From contig JAPEHQ010000004.1 of the NCBI GenBank assembly GCA_027405735.1, forward strand, positions 1,116,001 through 1,180,000: a stretch of 64,000 nt of DNA. Reading direction: 5' to 3'. Both the position numbers and the translations under genes were made by a program. A model generated the notes under the pieces. It saw only the letters and a list, made by a program, of their open reading frames with translations. It made no database searches and had not been told where the DNA came from. This DNA comes from Mucor racemosus (Eukaryota; Mucoromycota; Mucoromycetes; Mucorales; Mucoraceae). This document shows positions 1-14,105 of this stretch, one piece after another (position 1 is the first letter of the stretch; each line of letters opens with the position of its first letter).

Positions 1-960
1 CATTTTATAGACATCATATTAACAAAAAGGAATGCGAGTACTATCCGTGTAACTTTTTTTGTAACATATCTATATCGTTACTATTTCAGGGAATCATGGT
101 ACTCAAATTGAATCTCAAGTAAAATGGTGCAATTAGCAATCTTTGGATAGTGCAAGTAGTAAAGTGATGCAAATAGCACTTCCTTCCCGGTAAAACGGTA
201 TTCATGAATAAATAGCGTAATGATGGTGTCACTATATTTGTGTATTTAAATGACTCCCCGATATCAAAACGCTTTCGAGTAAAAAGTATGGCCGGTTAAG
301 AGCAAATTTCTACCCATTATTGAGGGACGGCAATGTAATAGTTTACAACATCTTCAATCACACTTTTGAAGACCAAGCATTATTCTGGTCCCAAAACATT
401 TGTTTCGATAAATACCTACAATATATTTAGCTTTTGTAACATCTAGTTCTAGTCTATACGTGGATATTTTTTGTTTGATTAGTTTAACTGAAAAATCACC
501 TGAAGAATGCATTATAAAACTAGGTATCACACGACACCTAAAACCAAATTTTTGCATCTCTCATCAGAGAAAATCGTAATACCAGCATGCTATACTACTG
601 TAGTTACAATTGTGTTCATTACATACATATTAGATTACCATTGAATGACTATTTGAATTGTTGGATACCCTGAAAGGATCAATAAGCCTATCTTTTTTAC
701 CACATATTTTATGCCTAGAAACTATGCAGTAATCATAATTATGACTTCTAGTGATTTATCTTATATTTCAAAAGATGTGAGATTCTTTTCTTGTATATGG
801 GCAGGAATATTTGATGATCTTCGGCCATTAAAACATCAAATTGTTCTACAAACACTAAAAAAAAAAAAAGCTTTGGCGCTCTCAGTACTGTTAATTACAG
901 AGCTACTGCGTGAAAAAGCAAAAATAAAACTTTTCTTCTTTTTACAATCAAACTAGAAGC
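1..960. other. Intergenic / upstream region
   Basis: I see no supported gene here. The sequence is AT-rich, both strands have frequent stops, and the short open frames lack protein-like composition. The last few hundred bases are the presumed promoter of the helicase gene that starts at 961. No clear TATA box or known element was recognised. Confidence 0.5.
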
Positions 961-3194
<2,234 letters not shown>

Positions 3195-3673
3195 TTTTAG
3201 AAAATAAACTTTTGTAACTATCTCTCATCTTTTAGTATCTAAACTAACTTGTTTTAGAAGATCGATCTTTAATTGAATGATTTTTATGTCTTCCTACCTG
3301 CGTAACCATGTCATGGATTTACCACAACGTCATAATCCAATTCTCTATCAGGAACATTCTCGAATTTTGTCAAAGGCTTCTATTTCCTAATTAGTCGTTT
3401 ATTTTTCAGGTTTTAAATTTATATGTCGATTTTATTTTTCACTTCTTTTTCTTTCTTTTCCCTTTCCTTTTTTTTTTTTTTTTTTTTTTTACTTGTACAT
3501 CAAAAAAAAAGAACAAAACCTTAACTATCACTTTTACGAATCAATCAATCGAAAACCTATAGTAATATATCAAACATGTGGTTGCCATAGTGATCGACGA
3601 GTAGATGAAAGTTGGTTACTAACTTATTACTTTACTAGACCCCATATTATTTTAATCACAATCGTATGAAATT
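3195..3673. other. Intergenic spacer with poly-T tract
   Basis: This is the 3' flank of the helicase gene and the promoter of the HMG gene. It is pyrimidine-rich on the + strand, with an uninterrupted T run at about 3468-3490. No ORF or RNA gene was seen. Confidence 0.5.
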
Positions 3674-5663
3674 ATGGATTCATATACATCAATACCTGTT
3701 TCAATCGACGAAAAAAAATCTTCATTTGAGTTTACTTTATCTGAGCATCAGCAAGTAAAGGATTTTTTAGATAAATGTCATTTACCACAATATTATGCAA
3801 TTTTTATTGAAGAAGGGTTTGAATCTCTACAAGCTGTGAGTACCTCCCTTTTTTTTTTTTTTTTTGTTCTTTTATATTCTTTAGAAGCCTCGCCTTGCTT
3901 CTTTTTTTTTTTTTTTTTTTTTTTTTTTTGTGAATCTCCCCTCGTTGAGTGAATTTTACTCTTTTATCCCTATTTTAATGTCCGTGGCCAAGTTTTTAAT
4001 TTTTTCGGTTTCATATTTTAGGTATTAGAGATTACAGAAGAAGATTTAATTGCTTTGAATGTAAAAAGAGGACATCGAAGAGTAAATTATCATAATTCTA
4101 TTAGTTTAGTTTAAATCTCTGACATCATAAGCTACTATTAGGTAATCCAAAGAGGTATAGCAACCTTAAATGGCGTTCCTAAAAATCAACCTTTGCATAT
4201 GATGAACAACAATATTCCAAATGGTATTCCGTCATTATCCATAATCAGTACATCACGTTCCAGTATGTTCCAGAACAGAATACGATTTGGTTTTTTCTCA
4301 CACGCATAATTACTTTTTTTTTTTAGAGTCGAATAATAACGGTAATCATTCTAGTGAAGGATCTTCTAGTACCTATACTACTAGTGGTTATGGTTCTATG
4401 ACTTCTCCACGACATCCAACATCAGTTATTTCGAATACGAACAGTTTGAATAAACCATACGAATTCCCTCCTACTTCCTCTAGCTACGATACTTCCAGTA
4501 TTAATAATAATAACAACAAAAACATAAACAATACACCTTCTGTTACGATAGTAGGCGCTGATCATTCATCACCTCATCACCATCAACTTGTTCATACTCT
4601 ACGTCAACACCCTGCTGAATCTGAATCGCAAAATATGATCGATGCAACTCAAAAAGAATCACGATCATCGTATTCTTCCAATGAGGATGAAGACGAAGAT
4701 TTAGATGAAGAGGAACAATCCAATAATGGAAATTCGAGTACTACCTCACCGCTAAAAAGGAAGTATAGGCGCCATCCTAAACCAGATAAACATGCACCCA
4801 TTAAGCCCCCCTCTGCTTATATTATGTTTTCAAACGATGCACGCGCTCAATTAAAAGCACACAACATGACATTTGTAGAGATTGCTAAAATTGTAGGTGA
4901 CCAATGGAAGAATCTAGGTATCAATCAAAAACAACAATACGAAAGAACAGCTATGAGAGCAAAGGACGAATACATCGATGCCTTGAACGAGTATAGAAAG
5001 ACTAATGAATACAAGGTAAATATCAGGTTGTTTTTTTTTTGAAAAAAATAAGGACCAAATTAGGAGTAAATTGTTCTAATTTCAATTTCTTACAGGGATA
5101 TCAAAAGTATCTTACCAACTTCAAGGCTGAGCAAGATGCTACAAATCGAAAGATTGCAAGATTACGAAAGAGAGCGAAAAGGTCATCTCCTGGAAGGTAT
5201 GTATAATTAGATGATTTGATTTTTACGATATTAATATACTTTTTGAAAAAGTGGAAGTTTGGCTGATAGTTCTTCTAACGGTAATGACAAAACTTCAAGT
5301 AATGGTAGCTGTGAATCTCACTCATATTCTATGCACGCAGATAACGCCAGAAGCTCATCATCTAGCGGTGGATCCACTGATATTTACAATGTGCATCGTA
5401 AAACTCTCAAAAACATCAATAATAAGGGTAGCAGTAGTGAAGAAGGAAGTTTATTAAGAAGTATGAATACGACACCGACTATCGAAGTCTCAACGTCAAC
5501 GACACCACCAAACGAAGAAGTTGACGATGACGAGGTAGATTATGAAAACGATATGGAGGAATGCTATTCGCCTCAACAAAAAGCACCTCCACTTATAAGC
5601 GATGGTATGGCAAAATCAAATTATCATCAATTACCTTTTAACAAAAACCCTCAACAACAATAA
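3674..5663 (+). CDS. SAM-domain plus HMG-box DNA-binding protein
   Basis: Six exons fit: 3674-3835, 4022-4081, 4142-4262, 4327-5015, 5096-5196, 5252-5663, for 514 residues. Residues ~24-95 form a SAM domain (KDFLDKCHLPQYYAIFIEEG, then ITEEDLIALNVKRGHRR) built across three exons. Residues ~270-345 form an HMG box starting IKPPSAYIMFSNDAR and continuing with FVEIAKIVGDQWKNL, followed by a basic stretch (RKIARLRKRAKR). The linker and tail are low-complexity Asn/Ser/Glu. Known of the families: SAM domains mediate protein-protein assembly and HMG boxes bend DNA; the KPPSAYIMFS type is closer to non-sequence-specific chromatin or Nhp6-like boxes than to classical mating-type boxes. Role inferred: nuclear architectural or transcription factor. 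The first intron carries two long T runs (one 27-nt), hard for sequencing and splicing prediction. The exact biological role is unknown. Confidence 0.85.
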
Positions 5664-8392
5664 TATTTATGTACGACGCCCACCTCGAAAAAAAAAATCC
5701 ATCAATGTGAATATTTTCTTCTTTCTTTTTCCCTTCCTTTTTGTTTGTTTGTTATTATTTGAAAATCTTTTTTTTTTTTAATTTATATAATCCATGCATT
5801 TTTTTAATTAACAAAGAATATTATCTCCCCATACCATCGAAACATTTGTAAATAAAATAACCTCTAAGCAATTTCTCTGTTTATTTAATTATTTGGATCA
5901 GTGAATGGATCGATAATTACACCAGGAACTCCCTCGAGATCAGACCAATCTACTTTTTCAGTCTCAAACTAACCCTCCCCCCATCAAGCAATATTTTCTT
6001 TCCATTTGCTCGATATAGTAATAAAATAGAACAAACCATCGAAAAGAGTGGATTGGTAGAAGCAAATCCAAGACATTATGTCCTTATTTTAAAGAATCGT
6101 GAGTTTGAAATCGTGGCAAAATACTTTATTTCATGATCCTTGCTTTTTACTGCCTTTGTCATTACCCTGTCATTTATGTCAAAAGTTTAATTTATTTCCA
6201 GACATGTTTAGTTTCCATTCATAATTACTATTAAAAGTTTAGATCCATTGCTTGTATCATTATTGGTTTAGTGCTGTTGCCTTATTAATTATAGGTGCCA
6301 CTACGGCTTTTGTTGATGTCTGCATGAAAAAAGCAACTAGATTATGCCAAAAATGTACTAGTAAAAATATATAAATAATGCGAATACCGCATGTGGGTAT
6401 TAGTTTACATGAAAACAGAACACTGGCTTTCCCAATTCACATACACTCATAGATCAATACAACAATGGTGTCATTTCGATAAAAAATTCAATTAGTACTT
6501 TTCAAACCGCATATGCAAATTTTTAGTATTGCATACGCAACTAAAAAAAAATAGAGATACACTTTTCAGATACTTCTCTTACGTTATAAAATACTTTTTT
6601 TTGTGAATCAATTTTTTTTCATATATTAACAATTGTTTAAAGATTGATTATAATGTGAAAAAAGCCATTAGCGATCGATGTTGATCATCATCCTCGATTT
6701 TAAAGCTCAGTACGTGTCCAAAGGCATTTCTGATATTTTGGCGTTTTTCTAGACAAAAAGTGCAACTTTAAGGATGCACAACTACTTCATTTTAGGAGAT
6801 GAATTTAATTTGTAAATTGAGAATAATTAATCTGCTTTTTAGCTTTACTATGGTAGTACTCATGTAATTGTAGCATGCTTAGATAATGCTCGCTCCGATT
6901 TTGAAAGTTTGTTTTCCTAAAAAAAAGTCCAAAAAGTTGCCAGACATCTCATGTCAACATAAAAACTACGAAAACTTCATGCAACCAGCACAAAATTGGT
7001 TGTAAAAGCTACCTTAGATACCAAGGTAATGATTGATACTAGTATATTGTTGCTGCGTTGCTAACTGGTATGTTTTCTGCGTAGTTTTTCCTTATTTTAA
7101 CGCTTGTGGCCCTAGTAAAAAGTTGGCGTAAATTATCCTTCCAACCGCTACACAGCTTGGAATAGAGATTTGGATGACAAAATAAATGAAATTATGATAA
7201 AGTGCACATTTTCTTATTACTATATGGGTTATGTGCATTGTAAAATCATAGTATTCCTTAATTAATATACTCGTGTAGAAGCGTCTTTTATTCTTCACTC
7301 ACAGTTTATTGATACACATTACGTACAAATGTGATGGTACACTATCCAATTATGTATTTCAATCATATCTTTGCTCACCATCACTAACCCCAAGGCTATT
7401 TTTTTTTTGCTAACCTTAAGCGTAAGTATATATATTATAAAGAAATCAAAAGCATGTTTAAATCGTATTACCATGTACAATTTAGACGATAAAGAAGTTT
7501 CCAAATTAGTTGCTCCTTCGAGACGTAAGAACATAATACATTTGTTGTTGAATTTATCAGACATCTAAACTACTGTATATATATATAGCGCTCACAGGGG
7601 AGGAGAACCTTGTTTGTATACTTCCTATCGTATATTCTCTGCGGACAAACCCTTCGGCAACAAGCTACACATATACGATTTTTACGATAAAATTGTCATT
7701 ACAAGAGAACTGGCCATGCTAGAGATCAATTCTTGAACCTTATTGCTACAATATTATATGTGAATATATTTTTAAAAATAAAAGCCATTTTGGATGCTTT
7801 TCTTTTGATATTTCTGCAGTAGCAAATATAGTCGGCACTCGTACTTTCTAGCAGAATATGATGAGTGCTAGAAAGTTATTGACGATTTGAAAAGATATTT
7901 CCTCTCTGCTAGCTCTAAAGATGAATAGCTACAAATATGAGCTATCAAAGCCTAATAGATACTTTTGTATACATTATGTATAAAGCAATCAATTCTCTTG
8001 CATTAAACAAAGCCTTACTACATTGACTGATTGTCATTTTTAAACAACTTCTCCTGTTTGGCTGTCTTTTACACCATGTTTGCACATGATGCAGGCTGAT
8101 TTTATTACAATTCATTTCAGACCAAATGTAAAATGTGTAATAATTATATCATTTGATGGTTAATAGGTGCTTTTAACAATATAAATTGTAATGAGCGTTT
8201 CGGATTTATGGTGACAAGATGATGCAACATTTCGTTGGCTTATAATGTTGAGTGGCTTGATATATCAATCGATTGATAAGTTTTTATCTATTTAGACATT
8301 ATGTGATTTCACAGCTGCTTTTCTTTTATTCTATATGCTTATATGGGGGTTATGTGTATTAAAGGGGGGTATAGTACAATTCAGCAATAAAG
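5664..8392. other. Long intergenic region
   Basis: About 2.7 kb between the HMG gene and the 3' end of the Bcs1-like gene. The first 200 bp are the T-rich 3' flank of the HMG gene. Apart from the coding-like fragments at 5885-6135, both strands are rich in stops and I recognise no RNA gene or transposon. Small open frames at 7371-7568 (+) and 7319-7564 (-) overlap each other antisense and look like chance. Confidence 0.5.
5885..6135. other. Coding-like fragments, possible gene relic
   Basis: On the minus strand, 5968-5885 reads as an open terminal exon after a good TTAG acceptor, with protein-like codons (VDWSDLEGVPGVIIDPF) and a TAA stop. On the plus strand, about 6020-6120 reads protein-like in one frame (KIEQTIEKSGLVEANPRHYV) and then hits a stop. 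Neither has a visible start or convincing partner exon, and I do not recognise a family. They could be relics of decayed genes, or small exons of a gene I cannot assemble. Confidence 0.3.
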
Positions 8393-9135
8393 TTATTCTT
8401 CTTTTTTGTCTTCTTCGTCCTTTTTAAGTTTCTTTTCCATTCTATGCTTTTCAGCTTGTTCTCTATCAAAATCTACATTTTTCAAGAACACAGGGATGCG
8501 CTCAAACATGCGCTCATAGATTTCATCTCTTGTCCAACTAGCAGAGTTAGCTTCCAGTAATAAATCAATAAAGAAACTTTGGATTTCAGCAGTAGTGATT
8601 TTATCCTCGGGGATCATTGCTTGGAATTTCACGCCATATTCTTCTGCCTTTTCTTTCTCTTCTCCTTCAATTGGCATAGATGTAGCTTCATCCAATCCCA
8701 TAAATCTCCAGTAAGTGTCTCTGACTTGTTCAGGAGCTGCATAATCAAACTTGAGCTTGACATCGATTCTACCAGGACGCAATAATGCAGGTGTGATTTT
8801 ATTGAGGTTATTACATGTCATGAATATCACTATAACATATATATTAGCATCACAGGATTACACTTGAATAAAATAATCACTTACTTGATCCTTCCTGGCT
8901 CTGCATACCATCCAATACATTCAATAAACCAGACATAGTGAGCGTGTCCTTCTTTTCTTTGTCACTAGCATTGTTTTCAAATAAATGATCAATATCTTCA
9001 ATCACAACGATGCTGTTATGAGGCACATTTCTGATCAATGATAAAAGAGAATCATTAGTTGTTGTAGCCAAGGCACCCATAATAGCAATATTATAATCAA
9101 GATGATTCTATTTTTTAATGAATTAGTTCATTGCT

Positions 9136-9168
<33 letters not shown>

Positions 9169-10344
9169 CTTACAGCAATTGCTTGGATTGTCGAAGTCTT
9201 GCCTGTGCCAGGTGGGCCATATAACAAATAGCCACGACGATGAGGAATTCCTCTTTTTGTGTACCATTCAGCTCTCTTCTTGAAAGTTTGCATATCCATC
9301 ATCAAATGCTCCATTTGACCCTTTCTCAAATGAATGCTATCCATATCACGAGAAGGAAGTTCTCTCTCATGTTTCCAATTATAAGCGTCACTTCTCCAAA
9401 TGTCCTAAATATTTGATATTAGAATACATGAATTTTTAAGCAAAATAAAAATACCTACCCTTGTTGTTTGTGTCTTGTTGTATTCATCAGACCATTCTTG
9501 CAAAATTACGTGAAGCAACTTGGTATCACGATCCATCATACTATGTTTGAAAAGTCAATTTTCATGCGTTTAAACAAATGATATAAACTAAATATTTACC
9601 TGACAGCTATATGTTCGTCATCGCGCTCAGTCTCAGTCATAACAGCATCCTTAAATACAACTTTAACAACATGACCTTTATAAGTGAGCTCTTCATCAAA
9701 GTCAGCAGCTAATTGACAATAAAATTCAGTTAATAACTTGGTAAGGCACATGTTATCTGCAAACTTACGAGGCAACAATTGAACCTTGATAGTAGAATCA
9801 TCCATAGTAGATTCCTCGCTATAATTTGTCACATCTTCACTCCAGTCATCCCAACATGATTCCTCATAGTTATCGACATAAGTTGTATTCAACGATCCAC
9901 TACCGTTATATTGTGCAATTCCAGAAGCCAATTTATCTTTAGTATTACCGTGTTCAAAAGCATACTTGGATACAATATTATACAAATTATCACTAGAGTA
10001 AATTTTGATAGTAACTGTTCCAGGTGGATCTACTTTTTTGAAAATTCTCTCAACCAATTTTGTCCAATGTGTTCTTAAAATAGCTATTGAATAGATGTTA
10101 GCTTTATGCTAGTATTTGATTAAATACAATAGAAATACGTACGAGCAATGTAAAATGCCAAAGAAAGTGCAACAAAATCATTTCCAAAGTACTTTTGACC
10201 CAAATTTACTAATCTTTCACCAAGAACATTCTTCCAAATATTTTCGTCCGAAATCTTTTCGAGAAAAGTCAACAAGAGATTTAAAATTGTACCCATGCGA
10301 GCAACAGGGTTGATGGAATTAATTTTTGTCAAAGCGTTAGTCAT
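8393..10344 (-). CDS. Bcs1-like AAA ATPase
   Basis: Six exons on the minus strand: 10344-10143, 10083-9600, 9540-9459, 9404-9174, 9107-8885, 8829-8393, for 552 residues. The N-terminal half fits the BCS1_N domain, with the family-typical segment just before the AAA module (DTKLLHVILQEW). AAA features: Walker A GPPGTGKT at ~319-326, Walker B IVVIEDID at ~366-373, and ALLRPGRIDV after it. The C-terminus is highly charged (KKLKKDEEDKKEE). Known: Bcs1 is an inner-membrane mitochondrial translocase that inserts the Rieske protein into complex III. Fungi also carry divergent Bcs1-like paralogues of unclear role. Only a weak hydrophobic stretch (~54-68) could be the membrane anchor, so I call it Bcs1-like rather than true BCS1. 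An (AT)n tract lies in intron 4. Confidence 0.85.
9139..9167. repeat. (AT)n microsatellite in an intron
   Basis: An uninterrupted alternating AT tract of about 29 bp lies inside the fourth intron of the Bcs1-like gene, next to its 5' splice site (GTAAGT on the minus strand). Confidence 0.95.
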
Positions 10345-11389
10345 TCCTGTTATGTTTGTAATTGAAGGCTGAAAGAGAAAGAGACAGAAAAGGTGTGTTG
10401 TTGTTGGTTTTTTTTGAAATTTACATGAAAACTGTTTGATGGCCTTTTTATATGAAGGTGTAAACATAAATACTGCGGTTTATACAATAGAGACGACTGC
10501 GGCTAAAAGGGCCAAGCTTCATGTAAGTTAATGAATCATAATATCTAAAATTCTATCAATATTGTTAACTATGTAGTCGTGGTACAAAAGAAAGGACGTC
10601 GCAGTAATTTTGTTGAGAAAGTAAAAGCCTCGGTTGACATCCTATTAATACGTGGTTGTTTAGTAGGACAACTAGTATAATGCTGGTTGCTATGTAACAC
10701 GACAGCTCGTTGCTATGCGACACAAATATCATCTCATGCATGGGCTAACAGGCTTGGCCACAATTTCCTTATTTTCATATAATTCCTTCCAAACATATAC
10801 AAATATCCAACTAAATGCATTTGCTATTACAATATCTATCCTGATAAAATAGCTATATAATTTACTTTATTTATATGTTATATTTTAACTTTACATAGTA
10901 TATGGATGCATATGTGTACTTCCAAATACAGGATTTTCGATCAGTATGGAAGTATGTATTAGCCACAGGTGCGGGTGTGAATCCTTGGTCTTTTGTGATG
11001 ACACAAGCATGAACGATATTAGTACTTTATTTGGTAAGACAACAACATGAATAACTCGATTGATGATTTATCAGAATGATATGTTAAATGATCGTATACC
11101 GTACGATTAGTCTTTAAACTCAAACGGAGCTGGATTCTAACAAACAAGCTTTTCTTATACGGCAGAAGTTTGTTTACTTTAGTCAAGCTTTTTATATCGG
11201 TAACCCAAGCTTGTTTAGATTCATGAATACAATGTTCAGCTTGACATGAGAGGTTTTATTAAGATTTGGTCCAAAGTTTGGCTTGTTTAGTGTAATAAGT
11301 ACTATTTGAATTATTGTTCTTAACTGTACAAATTTGGTGAATTGGCTGATCCCTATTTTCTAGAAATACTACAAATTGCATCATATTTA
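10345..11389. other. Intergenic region
   Basis: The presumed promoter of the Bcs1-like gene (minus strand), then AT-rich DNA. Around 11130-11300 several related AAGCTTG/CAAGCTT and TTTGTTTA motifs recur, which could mark an old transposon end, but I cannot define it. No coding frame or RNA gene is supported. Confidence 0.4.
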
Positions 11390-12610
11390 ATAGACATCTT
11401 TAGTTTTCAATCTTCAAAATCAGAGCATGCTCTCTTTTCCAGTAACTAGCCTCATGCTATATACTTTTCTGGGATATATCTTTAGACACTGCTAAATCGA
11501 TGAGAATTAGTCGCATTATTCTACCTATTCCTAAATTTATTTTATATCTCACGAAAGACTCAAAAATAATTAAAATTTACTGATTTTTTCTTAAAAACTG
11601 GGTCTCACTTTTCATCCCTGCTCTACTTTTTTTTTCACTAAATAACACTATGAAACAATTATATGCCAATGTACCTGAGATGATCAACTTGAATCCAAAA
11701 ACGAGTATTCAGAAATATCCTATTTTTTGCAGTTGGTATTAATTTTTCAGTGCTAATGTTTCAGATTTTTACGCGTATTTCACTGCTAAAGGATTGAAAA
11801 CTTTGAGACTTCATATCTCTAGAAACCATTAAGCTATACTAGCACTTTTTAATAATAAAACTTACTTGTTTTAAAGCGCTCTATAACATATTTGAATATA
11901 AAAAAATTCTGAGCACTTTTATTTTTTTTCATTTTTTTGACATTTCTATAGTAGGTTTTAAAATATTGGTTAAATTGAGCAACACTTTTTTTACATTCAT
12001 ATCATTAAGCTCGTTAAGCTCTCTTGGACCCAATTTAGAGTTTTTCAAAATATTGATTTTTCATGGAGATACCCTCAAAAATGTGTACAAAAAGATGCCT
12101 CCATTTCTGGCGTCCATTTTCCCCTTGTATACCCTCATCCCAAATTCTGAATCTGAAAAAATTTGGACAAAAATCTTGCTTTCTCTATGAAAAATACAGC
12201 TAAAAGGTTCAGCAATAGCTCGATCGATAGATCCTTTTTTTGCACATCATTTCAATTAGTTATATTTGAAATATGCTTATAAAAAATGATGCGTATCCTC
12301 AAAAAACCTCCAAAATTTCAATTGCATTTTGCGCACAATTTAATGTGAAATGTTTGTCTAATTTTTATTTAGATGGATGCAGAATCCAAAATTGTACAAA
12401 AACTATTTAATATGCTAGGTCGACTTACTTTGCAGTTCATGAACATTTAAACAATTTTGTTTTTTTCATCATTTTTCGTCCATTTTTAAAAATAAATTTT
12501 GGAATCCCGTTATGATAGGTTTTAAGCTGTAATAAAAACTATTATTTTGATTATCTCGACGAAAAATCAATATTTTTTGCTAAAACAAAAAATACAGAGT
12601 AGCAATCAAT
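11390..12610 (+). repeat. Dispersed repeat family R, copy A
   Basis: One of five copies in this window of an AT-rich element, recognised by shared blocks in fixed order: CAAAATCAGAGCATG, AAACTGGGTCTCA, TTTCATCCCTGCTC, TCATATCTCTAGAAA, CTCGTTAAGCTCT, TATACCCTCATCCCAAATTC, GACGAAAAATCAATATTTTT. Copies differ by scattered substitutions. A roughly 70-codon frame on each strand survives in several copies, but changes between copies hit first and second codon positions freely, and the antisense frame is stopped in this copy. No transposase was recognised and exact ends are uncertain. Probably a non-autonomous transposon. Confidence 0.85.
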
Positions 12611-13188
12611 TAGACCTATCTGATCTATCAGAATTACAACATTCGATATATAGAAGATCTCCGACAAATCTAGCAGATCTTATCTATCCAGTAACTGGTT
12701 CCTGTCACCCAGGAACTAACAATGAAACATAACTTATAGCAATATTACCACTGAAACATAACATGTTATATCCATACACATTAATAATAATATCTATTGT
12801 CACATCTAATGGATCCCTGTCCATTAGATCTTATCACACAATTCCAATAACTATATAAACCCATATTTAATTCATTCTAATAAACGGTACTTTTTACGTT
12901 GATTTTAATTTATAAAGTCTCGATAAATCACTATCTTATGAATACAGAAATTAAGCCCTGGATAATGAGTTTTAAATTTTACAAAATAATAAACTATTAT
13001 TCACACCTGCAGAAAACAAAAAACAAAAAATTCCATCCTTGTGAATATTGATCCAATTAATCTTCAATTATACATGATGATAGATTTAAATATATCCTGC
13101 ATACAAATTTATATTTCTACTTTCACAAATCACTGTGAATTGAGAAAACCATCAGCAAAACATGATATTTCTGTCCAATAAAACTACC
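12611..13188. other. Intergenic region between repeats
   Basis: AT-rich DNA between R copy A and the first LTR-like repeat. The start contains a run of imperfect GATCTATC/AGATCT motifs (about 12617-12690). No gene is supported. Confidence 0.4.
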
Positions 13189-13732
13189 TGTTGCGTCCTA
13201 TATTTTTATGTTTGATAAATAATACTTAAAAAAGAACACAATTAAAGGAAAATGAGTAACGAACCAGTACTTCAACCGTATAATAAAAACAAGATACCGT
13301 TTATTTAGATATAAAAGTATGACCTTTTACTGCATATTGATTTGATATTGAGATCCTGAGATGTAATTTAATAAGGTCACTATTGAACCATTAGATCTGT
13401 TTAATAATAATCTATGGATTGAAATGAATCAATCATAATTTAACCGTGCGTGCAAAGCTTATGAGTTGTCTTGTTTCAATGCTACGCTAAATGTGCTTGG
13501 ATGTTGATTTGATAGCTACTTGATTGATTAACCGCTGGGATGCAATAATATGGTGTCATAATTGAGATCCAAGCGTTCTCGGTAATTACTGGATTAAACT
13601 TGGTACGCTAAGAGTTTCTTATATACGATATCAATACTTTGCACTTCAGTACATGTCGTAGTCAATAGATTGTAAGATGTATTATTGATATTGTAGAAGG
13701 TGATAACGTATGATAATAGGTGGCATACAACA
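13189..13732. repeat. LTR-like direct repeat, left copy
   Basis: A ~544-bp sequence repeated in direct orientation at about 17195-17738, clearly similar over its whole length (by eye well above 80%, with small indels). It begins TGTTG and ends CAACA, a perfect short inverted repeat typical of long terminal repeats. It contains AATAAAAACAAGAT near its start. No primer-binding site was recognised after it. The 3.46 kb between the pair holds no reverse transcriptase; instead it has a tRNA-like relic, one or two unknown ORFs and R copy B. Confidence 0.6.
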
Positions 13733-13747
13733 GTCCCGAAGAAATTC

Positions 13748-13827
13748 CGTTTACATTAGTTTCGAACCCACAACCTCTCTGTTTGAACTAGTTGTAAAGC
13801 GTATAAGTCTAGCAGCTAGGACAAACG
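13748..13827 (-). pseudogene. Decayed tRNA-like sequence
   Basis: Read on the minus strand, a 7-nt acceptor-like stem (CGTTTGT at 13827-13821 against GTAAACG at 13754-13748, two G/T pairs) encloses a perfect B-box core GGGTTCGAAAC and an A-box-like TAGCTGCTAGAC. A TTTACAA loop would place anticodon TAC (Val), but the anticodon and T stems do not pair well and the D loop is too short. It is best read as a tRNA pseudogene or tRNA-derived fragment with pol III boxes. It ends 15 bp from the left LTR-like repeat. Confidence 0.4.
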
Positions 13828-13865
13828 TCCCCTCTATGAAGATGGAATTTTAACCGATAGACTTC

Positions 13866-14066
13866 GTGAAAAAATGGAAAAAAAAATTCGATAGATCAAT
13901 GAGAAAACTTGAAAGAGACGAAGATGAATCTGATAATAACGAGCAGAAGAATGATGAGGAAACAATCAAAGAAATGCTTCTTTTTAACCAAAACGGTGCA
14001 GAGAAGAAAAGAAACGTCGTGAAGCAAATGATACTTACTAAGCTGAAATCTAAGGTTAATGTTTAA
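13866..14066 (+). CDS. Small charged hypothetical ORF
   Basis: A 66-residue ATG-to-stop frame, extremely rich in Lys/Glu/Asp/Asn and predicted to be helical. It converges on the unknown minus-strand gene ending at 14106. Composition is protein-like rather than random, but there is no recognisable domain. It could be the last exon of a decayed element gene inside the LTR-like pair. Low confidence that it is expressed. Confidence 0.3.
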   Translation: MKKWKKKFDRSMRKLERDEDESDNNEQKNDEETIKEMLLFNQNGAEKKRNVVKQMILTKLKSKVNV

Positions 14067-14105
14067 TAATAAATAAGTATTATGGAATAAAAATATTTAA
14101 TCGAA

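Noticed and set aside
7319..7568. Overlapping open frames on both strands
   Set aside because: Mutually antisense, with no domain and no splice-compatible neighbours; likely chance in AT-rich DNA.
12547..12732. 61-codon frame at the end of R copy A
   Set aside because: Starts inside the repeat; its length comes from repeated GATCTATC-like motifs; no protein-like structure.
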